34,544 nt of DNA from NCBI RefSeq assembly GCF_016863035.1, contig NZ_BOOC01000016.1, forward strand, positions 1 to 34,544, read 5' to 3'. Source of the DNA: Microbispora corallina. GTDB taxonomy: Bacteria; Actinomycetota; Actinomycetes; Streptosporangiales; Streptosporangiaceae. Of this stretch, positions 30,139 through 34,544 are shown piece by piece. The notes under the pieces are model-generated. The model was not told the origin of the DNA. It did no database searches and saw only the letters and a program-made list of their open reading frames with translations. The position numbers and the translations under genes are program-made. Numbering within the stretch: position 1 is the first letter of the stretch; the number at the start of each line of letters is the position of its first letter.

Positions 30139-30676
30139 GGACGACGCGCATCCAGATGGTCGTCGCCAGCGGCGCCTGGGTCACGCCGAGGCGTTCGAGC
30201 GCGATGTCGGTCCCGCCGGGGTGGTCGAACAACCGGACGCCGTCGCCCAGCAGGACCGGGGCGACGCACACGAAGATCTCGTCGAGCAGGCCGGCCTCCA
30301 GGCACTGCCGGGCCGTGCTCGCGCCCAGGACGTTCACGTACCTGTCCCCGGCGGCCGCCTTGGCCGCGGCGACGGCGCCGCGCAGGTCGCCGACGAAGGT
30401 GATCCCCGGCGCCGGATCGTCCGGCGGGTTGTGCGTGAGCACGAACTGCGGCCCCTCCCAGCCGCCGCCGAACGGCTTGCCCTCCTTGGCGGTGCCCCGG
30501 TGGGGGTCGTCGCCCCGGAACGTCCGGTTGCCGACGAGCAGGGCCCCGATCCTGCCGATGAGGGCGTCCACCTCCGGGTTCGGGCCGATGCGCGGGGTCA
30601 GCCAGGACATGTCACCTCCCGGCCCCGCGATGAAGCCGTCCAGCGACATCGTGACCGAGTACAGCAGCTTTCCCAT
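30119..30676 (-). CDS. RibD C-terminal / dihydrofolate-reductase-fold family reductase
   Basis: The protein has 185 residues and the RibD_C pattern: LLYSVTMSLDGFIAGPGGDM at the start (residues 4-23), GRIGALLVGNRTF, GPQFVLTHNPP, VNVLGASTARQCLEAGLLDE and FVCVAPVLLGDGVRLFD. These stand-alone proteins bind NADPH and are common in actinomycetes, but their substrates are mostly unknown, and true DHFR activity is not expected. ATG 30676 is preceded by GGAGGT. It is convergent with the MFS gene and divergent from the ABM-like gene across 136 bp. Confidence 0.88.
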   Translation of the reverse strand: MGKLLYSVTMSLDGFIAGPGGDMSWLTPRIGPNPEVDALIGRIGALLVGNRTFRGDDPHRGTAKEGKPFGGGWEGPQFVLTHNPPDDPAPGITFVGDLRGAVAAAKAAAGDRYVNVLGASTARQCLEAGLLDEIFVCVAPVLLGDGVRLFDHPGGTDIALERLGVTQAPLATTIWMRVVQDGRPS

Positions 30677-30766
30677 GGCCTGACCTCCGTCGGCGTCGGT
30701 TGCCTTCCCTCGTGTGACGCCGGATCCGCCGCAAACTCATCGCCTCCCCGTCACGATTGCCGATGG

Positions 30767-30797
30767 AGACACCGGTGTAATACGTTCGGAGGTGTCT
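30767..30797. promoter_or_regulatory. Dyad elements in the DHFR-like/ABM-like divergent promoter
   Basis: ACACCGGTGT (30769-30778) is a perfect palindrome. Its left half, extended to AGACACC (30767-30773), also pairs with GGTGTCT at 30791-30797. A possible -10, TAATAC (30778-30783), lies between the arms for the plus-strand gene. These are likely operator or leader-hairpin sequences; no regulator is assigned. Confidence 0.4.
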
Positions 30798-30812
30798 ACG
30801 TAGGGGGTGCCG

Positions 30813-31151
30813 GTGACACTGGTCCGCATCTGGCGAGGCTGGACCCGTTCCGGGGACGCGGCCGAGTACGAGGGCTACCTGCTCCGGACCGGCTTCGCGG
30901 AGTACCGGGCGACGGAGGGCAACGAGGGGGTGTTCTTCACCCGGCGCGACGTCGACGACCGGACCGAGTTCGTGCTGATCACGCTGTGGGACTCGTGGGA
31001 CGCGGTGCGGGCGTTCGCCGGAGACGACCCCGGCCGCGCCGTCTTCTACCCCGAGGACGGCCGCTTCCTCGTCGAGGCGGACCTCACCGTCTCGCACTAC
31101 GAGATCTTCGCCTCCTCGCCGAGCCCCGGCCGGGGTCCAGCGAACCTCTAG
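30813..31151 (+). CDS. Antibiotic-biosynthesis-monooxygenase (ABM)-like small protein
   Basis: The protein has 112 residues in a ferredoxin-like alpha/beta layout: LVRIWRGWTR, AEYEGYLLRTGFAEYRATEG, GVFFTRRDVDDRTEFVLITL, WDSWDAVRAFAGDDPGRAVF, HYEIFAS. The WxSxxAxxxFxG segment is typical of ABM-fold dimeric alpha/beta-barrel proteins, which include quinone-forming monooxygenases, heme-degrading enzymes and many uncharacterised members. GTG 30813 is used because AGGGGG lies 5 nt upstream; GTG 30807 would add two residues. A terminator-like hairpin follows the stop. The catalytic role is unknown. Confidence 0.75.
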   Translation: MTLVRIWRGWTRSGDAAEYEGYLLRTGFAEYRATEGNEGVFFTRRDVDDRTEFVLITLWDSWDAVRAFAGDDPGRAVFYPEDGRFLVEADLTVSHYEIFASSPSPGRGPANL

Positions 31152-31153
31152 GC

Positions 31154-31176
31154 CCCGGCGCCGTCGCCGCGCCGGG
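31154..31176. terminator. 8-bp GC stem-loop between convergent genes
   Basis: CCCGGCGC (31154-31161) and GCGCCGGG (31169-31176) form a perfect stem with a 7-nt loop only 2 bp after the ABM-like stop codon. No U-tract follows. It is probably the transcription end for this gene and may also serve the convergent TetR gene. Confidence 0.55.
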
Positions 31177-31250
31177 CTCACGCGGGCGTGGCGCCCGTCG
31201 CGCGTCCTCGCGGTTGGGGTTCTCCATCGGACGACCGCCCCGGACCACGC

Positions 31251-31967
31251 TCAGCGGGCGGGCAGCCGGCCGGCGATGCCGTCCAGGAGGAACTCCAGCC
31301 CGAGCGCGAACTGCTCGTCCGGCGTGGGTCCCGCCGGAGCGGCCAGCCAGCCGGTCAGGTGCGGGAGACGGCCGTCGGCGGCGGCCAGGCCGTGGAGGGT
31401 CGCGATGGCGGCGTAGAGGGTGGCGGCGTCGTCGAGGCCGTACCGCTGGGTGAGCCGGGCCTCCTCGGCCTCCTGCAGGCCGGTGCCGGTCACGTGCCGG
31501 TCGATCATGGCCGCGTACGTCATGGCCTCGGCGAGGGTCGCGCCGCGCCCGGCCAGCACGGCGAGCATGAACTCCAGCCGGCGCATCATGTGCGGCCCCG
31601 CCGGGGGACGGCTGTGGACCAGCTGCGCGAACCACGGGTGCCGCCGGATCATCTCCCGGGACCGCAGCGCGATCTCCGCCAGGTCGGCCCGCCAGTCGGG
31701 ACCGGGCCGGTCCGGCACGGGGATCTCGGCGGTGGCGGCGTCGAGCATCAGGTCGACCAGCCCGTCCTTGCTCCGCACGTAGCGGTACAGCGCCATCGAC
31801 GTGTAGTCGCCCAGCCGGGCCGCTATCGCCTTCATCGTGAGCGCGTCGAGCCCGGACTCGTCGGCGACGGCCATCGCCGCGGTCACGATCTCCTCCCGGC
31901 CGAGCGCGCGCCGGCGCGGCGGCGGGGGCTGGGTCCAGATCAACGGGATCGGGGTGGACTCGCGCAT
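31251..31967 (-). CDS. TetR-family transcriptional regulator
   Basis: The protein has 238 residues. The helix-turn-helix at about 24-68 reads REEIVTAAMAVADESGLDAL, then TMKAIAARLGDYTSMALYRYVRSKDGLVDL. The C-terminal domain (about 85-238, with the RRHPWFAQLVHSRPPAGPHM region) resembles the tetracycline-repressor-like C-terminal class. ATG 31967 is chosen because the -10-like TATACT lies exactly 6 nt upstream and no Shine-Dalgarno exists, giving a leaderless mRNA. It is divergent from the glycosidase gene, and three half-sites in the 62-bp spacer overlap its promoter, so it probably represses both itself and the glycosidase. Confidence 0.88.
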   Translation of the reverse strand: MRESTPIPLIWTQPPPPRRRALGREEIVTAAMAVADESGLDALTMKAIAARLGDYTSMALYRYVRSKDGLVDLMLDAATAEIPVPDRPGPDWRADLAEIALRSREMIRRHPWFAQLVHSRPPAGPHMMRRLEFMLAVLAGRGATLAEAMTYAAMIDRHVTGTGLQEAEEARLTQRYGLDDAATLYAAIATLHGLAAADGRLPHLTGWLAAPAGPTPDEQFALGLEFLLDGIAGRLPAR

Positions 31968-31973
31968 GTTCCG

Positions 31974-31979
31974 AGTATA
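31974..31979 (-). promoter_or_regulatory. -10 element (TATACT) of the leaderless tetR promoter
   Basis: TATACT on the minus strand is followed by 6 nt and the ATG at 31967. A weak -35 (GTGATA, 18-bp spacer) lies within the half-site array, so a bound regulator would sit on this promoter. Confidence 0.55.
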
Positions 31980-31984
31980 CGGTC

Positions 31985-32009
31985 TAAACTTAACGTTTAT
32001 CACGTAAAC
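31985..32009. promoter_or_regulatory. Three alternating 5-bp half-sites (TAAAC/GTTTA/TAAAC), probable TetR operator
   Basis: TAAAC (31985-31989), GTTTA (31995-31999) and TAAAC (32005-32009) are separated by 5-bp spacers, so the centres are 10 bp apart and lie on one face of the helix. Each neighbouring pair forms a perfect inverted repeat, giving two overlapping 15-bp operators that share the middle half-site. The array lies between the divergent tetR and glycosidase genes. Confidence 0.65.
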
Positions 32010-32029
32010 TCTGGAGAGAGGCGAGACGG

Positions 32030-33502
32030 ATGCCCGAGACCACCGTGGAGACGAGCACCGCGTTCGAGCCCGAGGGCGTCCGCCTGGGCGTCGTCCGGGG
32101 GATCAGCTACGGGCTGTTCGGCAAGCCCGACGAGTTCGTCCCGCAGGCCCGCGCCCTGGGAGCCGGGCTGGTCCGGGCCTACGTCTACTGGGGGCAGGTC
32201 GAGCCGGAGCCCGGCCGGTACGCCTGGGACGTCGTCGACGCCCTGCTCGCGCAGCTCGACGGCGACGAGGAGGTGTGGCTCACCCTCTGTTCGAGCTCGC
32301 CCTGGGCCACCCGCGTGCCGACCGACTTCCTCCCGCCGTCCCCGGCCCTCGACCTGGAGGCGTACGGCGCGTTCGTGCGGCGGGTGGTCCGCCGCTGCGC
32401 GGGCCGGGTCCGGTACTGGCAGTGCGACAACGAGCCGAGCAACACCGGCCTGCTGTGGGCCGGCACGGCGGAGGAGTACGTCGCGCAGCTCCGCGTCCTG
32501 CACGCCGCGGTGCGGGAGGCCGACCCGGCGGCCGCCGTCGTGCTGGGCGGCTGCGGGTACGACGTGCTGAGCGGGCAGGAGGGGAGCGAGCCCCGGCGGT
32601 TCTTCGACCACGTGGTGTCCGCGGGCCGCGACGCCTTCGACCTGTTCGACGTCCACCTGTACGGCGAGGCCGCCGCGGCCCCGGCGCACATCGCGTTCGC
32701 CCGCGATCTCATGCGCCGCCACGGATATCTCAAACCGGTGGTCGTCGGCGAGTACGCCGCCCCGGTGCCGTTCGAGTTCCCCGAGGCGCAGGCGGTCATG
32801 TACGAGGCGCTCTCCGGCGCGTTCGCGGACGTGCCGGAGGCGCAGAGCACCTCCGAGCTCGCGGAGCGCATGGGACGCGACACCCCCGAGCGGCGCGCCA
32901 TGTCGGCCCTGTACGACCGGATGGCCGAGCTGCCGGAGACGCTCCAGATGTTCCTCGCCGGCTGCCCCGGCGAGCTGGAGGACAGGCGGCACCGGATCAA
33001 CGCCCGCCAGCTCGTCATGTGCACGATGCTGGCCCTGGCCGAGGGGGTCCGCCGCACCGTCTACTGGAACCTGGCCCCGGAGGTCCCCGGCCCGCTCGAC
33101 CCCCGTCAGGTGATGCACCTGATGTTCGGCAAGCTCGTGCTGCTCGACTACGAGGGGACCACGCTCGGGGTCCGCCGCCCGGCGGCCGGGGCGTTCGCCC
33201 TGCTCGCCGAGCGGCTGGCCGGGGTGCGGCGGGTGCGCCGCGCCGAGACGCCGGGGTCGCCGGATCTGTACGCCTTCGAGGTCGAACGCGAGGGCCGGGA
33301 GCCGCTGCTGGTGCTCTGGCGGGGGCGCGACATGGTGACCGGGGAGGACGAGCCGCCGGTCCCTGTGGACCGGCCGTGGCCCGCTCCCGCCGCCATCGCG
33401 GTCGACGCCCTGGGCGGCACCCCGCCCGTCGAGGTCGCGGGCGGACGGCTCCGGCTTCCGGTGTCGGTGACCCCCGTCTTCGTGACTCCGTCGGGCAACT
33501 AA
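32030..33502 (+). CDS. Clan GH-A glycoside hydrolase (intracellular, GH39/GH5-like)
   Basis: This is a 490-residue TIM-barrel glycosidase without signal peptide. The clan GH-A hallmarks are YWQCDNEPSN with acid/base Glu135 preceded by Asn134, and VVVGEYAAP with the nucleophile Glu241. VRAYVYWGQVEPEPGRYAWD (residues 48-67) is the usual barrel entrance of xylosidase- and galactosidase-like members. A C-terminal beta-rich part (about 390-490) follows. The exact family and sugar cannot be told. Purine-rich GGAGAGAGGCGAG precedes ATG 32030. It is divergent from a TetR gene with a shared operator region, so expression is probably induced by its substrate or a breakdown product. Confidence 0.78.
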   Translation: MPETTVETSTAFEPEGVRLGVVRGISYGLFGKPDEFVPQARALGAGLVRAYVYWGQVEPEPGRYAWDVVDALLAQLDGDEEVWLTLCSSSPWATRVPTDFLPPSPALDLEAYGAFVRRVVRRCAGRVRYWQCDNEPSNTGLLWAGTAEEYVAQLRVLHAAVREADPAAAVVLGGCGYDVLSGQEGSEPRRFFDHVVSAGRDAFDLFDVHLYGEAAAAPAHIAFARDLMRRHGYLKPVVVGEYAAPVPFEFPEAQAVMYEALSGAFADVPEAQSTSELAERMGRDTPERRAMSALYDRMAELPETLQMFLAGCPGELEDRRHRINARQLVMCTMLALAEGVRRTVYWNLAPEVPGPLDPRQVMHLMFGKLVLLDYEGTTLGVRRPAAGAFALLAERLAGVRRVRRAETPGSPDLYAFEVEREGREPLLVLWRGRDMVTGEDEPPVPVDRPWPAPAAIAVDALGGTPPVEVAGGRLRLPVSVTPVFVTPSGN

Positions 33503-33525
33503 GGATTAATTAGCAACTCAGGATT
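33495..33525 (+). promoter_or_regulatory. 13-bp direct repeat upstream of the flavin reductase, probable HxlR operator
   Basis: GCAACTAAGGATT (33495-33507) and GCAACTCAGGATT (33513-33525) differ at one base and are 18 bp apart in A/T-rich DNA, partly overlapping the stop codon of the preceding glycosidase gene. They lie about 50-75 bp before the reductase start. Binding by the downstream HxlR regulator is inferred from position. Confidence 0.5.
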
Positions 33526-33572
33526 GCTGATAGAACTGGAACGCTGTCGCTCACCCATTGAGGAGTCCTGTC

Positions 33573-34154
33573 ATGGCCACTTTGAAGATCATCGTCGCGA
33601 GCACCCGTCCCGGCCGCGCCGGCCTGCCCCTCGGCGAGTGGGCCAGGGAGCAGGCGGTGGCGCACGGCGGGTTCTCGAAGGTCGAGGTGATCGACCTGGC
33701 CGAGGTGAACCTGCCCTTCATGGACGAGCCCAACCACCCCCGGCTGCGGCAGTACACGAAGCGGCACACCCACGAGTGGAGCGCGGCCGTCGACGAGGCG
33801 GACGCGTTCGTGTTCGTGACGCCGGAGTACAACCACGGCTACAACGCCGTGCTGAAGAACGCCCTCGACTACCTGCACCAGGAGTGGCAGTACAAGCCGG
33901 TCGGCCTGGTCAGCTACGGCGGGGTGGCCGCCGGCACCCGGGCCGCCCAGCAGCTCAAGCAGGTGCTGACGGCGCTCAAGCTGACGCCGGTCTACGAGGC
34001 GGTGGCCATCCCGTTCGTCCATCAGTTCATCGACGAGGAAGGTACCGTGGTGGCCAACGACAACATGATCACGTCCGCCAAGGCCATGTTCGACGAGCTG
34101 GCCCGGCAGACGGAGGCGCTGCGCCCGCTGCGCGAGGGGGCGCTCTCCGCATGA
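33573..34154 (+). CDS. NADPH-dependent FMN reductase (flavodoxin-like quinone/azo reductase type)
   Basis: The protein has 193 residues with a flavodoxin-like fold. The FMN phosphate loop ASTRPGRAGLPL is at residues 9-20, PEYNHGYNAVLKNALDYL is the second FMN-contact block, and GLVSYGGVAAGTRAAQQL follows. Relatives reduce flavins, quinones or azo compounds with NAD(P)H, protecting against electrophiles. ATG 33573 has GAGGAG 7 nt upstream. The HxlR gene follows 19 bp downstream on the same strand, probably in one operon. Confidence 0.88.
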   Translation: MATLKIIVASTRPGRAGLPLGEWAREQAVAHGGFSKVEVIDLAEVNLPFMDEPNHPRLRQYTKRHTHEWSAAVDEADAFVFVTPEYNHGYNAVLKNALDYLHQEWQYKPVGLVSYGGVAAGTRAAQQLKQVLTALKLTPVYEAVAIPFVHQFIDEEGTVVANDNMITSAKAMFDELARQTEALRPLREGALSA

Positions 34155-34173
34155 CGAGACGACCGGGGAGCCC

Positions 34174-34530
34174 ATGAACGATGTCCAGCGTGTCTGCTCG
34201 CGCTTCCACGCGGCCATCGAGCTGATCGGAGCCCGCTGGACCGGCGCCATCCTGCGTGCCGTCTTCACCGGCCGGCACCGCTACGCGCAGATCAAGGCGG
34301 CCGTGCCGGGGGTGAGCGACACCATGCTCGCCCAGCGGCTGCGCACACTGGAGGACGAGGGGGTCCTCGAGCGCCGGGTCCTGCCCTCCACCCCCGTCCA
34401 GGTCGAGTACCACCTCACCCCGAAGGGGCGCGACCTCGACGAGGCCATGGAGGCGGTGCGCGCCTGGGCGGACAAGTGGATCCCCGCGAAGGGGCCGCCG
34501 GACGAGTCCGCCGCCGGACACGGCGGCTGA
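34174..34530 (+). CDS. HxlR-family regulator, YodB-like
   Basis: This is a compact 118-residue HxlR protein: VCSRFHAAIELIGARWTGAI (Cys8), helix-turn-helix RYAQIKAAVPGVSDTMLAQRLRTLEDEGVL, wing EYHLTPKGRDL. The single cysteine near the N-terminus, just before the first long helix, occupies about the position of the redox-sensing cysteine of YodB, CatR and HypR, which respond to quinones and disulfide stress and control flavin/quinone reductases. The flavin reductase immediately upstream is the expected target. GGGGAG precedes ATG 34174. The complete gene ends 14 bp from the window edge. Confidence 0.87.
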   Translation: MNDVQRVCSRFHAAIELIGARWTGAILRAVFTGRHRYAQIKAAVPGVSDTMLAQRLRTLEDEGVLERRVLPSTPVQVEYHLTPKGRDLDEAMEAVRAWADKWIPAKGPPDESAAGHGG

Positions 34531-34544
34531 CCGCCCTCCCGCCG

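Overview
The window is very GC-rich, with strong third-position G/C bias, many GTG starts, ATGA/GTGA/TGATG start-stop overlaps and several apparently leaderless genes. It carries actinomycete-type families: two XRE regulators with MmyB-like ligand domains, an F420-dependent LLM oxidoreductase, a CE7 esterase, a pentapeptide-repeat membrane protein, EboA, and HxlR and TetR regulators. This points to a chromosomal segment of a filamentous actinomycete, probably Streptosporangiales; the order is an inference. No rRNA, tRNA, CRISPR array, transposase or phage gene was seen.

Layout. 1-6.3 kb: the C-terminus of an upstream gene made of hexapeptide repeats, coupled to a CE7 acetyl esterase; a convergent pair of XRE/MmyB-like regulators with matching start-proximal promoters; a pentapeptide-repeat membrane protein; a methyltransferase; an F420-type oxidoreductase. 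6.6-11.1 kb: a glycosylation group of GT2 glycosyltransferase, sugar-nucleotide epimerase, polytopic GT-C-like membrane protein, DUF2064 glycosyltransferase and methyltransferase. 11.1-13.7 kb: a secreted protein that overlaps, tail to tail, a histidine kinase/response regulator operon. 13.8-17.9 kb: a minus-strand operon of adenylate-forming ligase, FMN alpha-hydroxy-acid oxidase and an N-terminally anchored P450 with an atypical I-helix. It looks like a small, possibly undescribed tailoring or catabolic pathway. 18.1-24.4 kb: a small secreted protein, then a 1039-residue secreted GH95-like glycosidase ending in a fascin-like beta-trefoil, divergent from a sugar SDR and a mannonate-dehydratase-type enolase-superfamily protein. 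This reads as polysaccharide attack outside the cell and sugar-acid catabolism inside it. A palindrome lies in the promoter spacer of the glycosidase.

24.4-27.2 kb: a reduced ebo-type cluster (TIM-barrel sugar isomerase, EboA, TatD/EboB). Its distal end appears to be an eboE 5' fragment joined out of frame to an eboF 3' fragment, so the system seems to have been truncated by deletion. 27.7-30.1 kb: an HxlR regulator and a DHA2-type MFS exporter that share a promoter motif. 30.1-34.5 kb: an RibD-C/DHFR-like reductase, an ABM-like protein, a TetR regulator divergent from a clan GH-A glycosidase with three regularly spaced half-sites between them, and a flavin reductase with an HxlR regulator carrying a YodB-like N-terminal cysteine.

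All functions are assigned from sequence patterns alone. No homology search was run.
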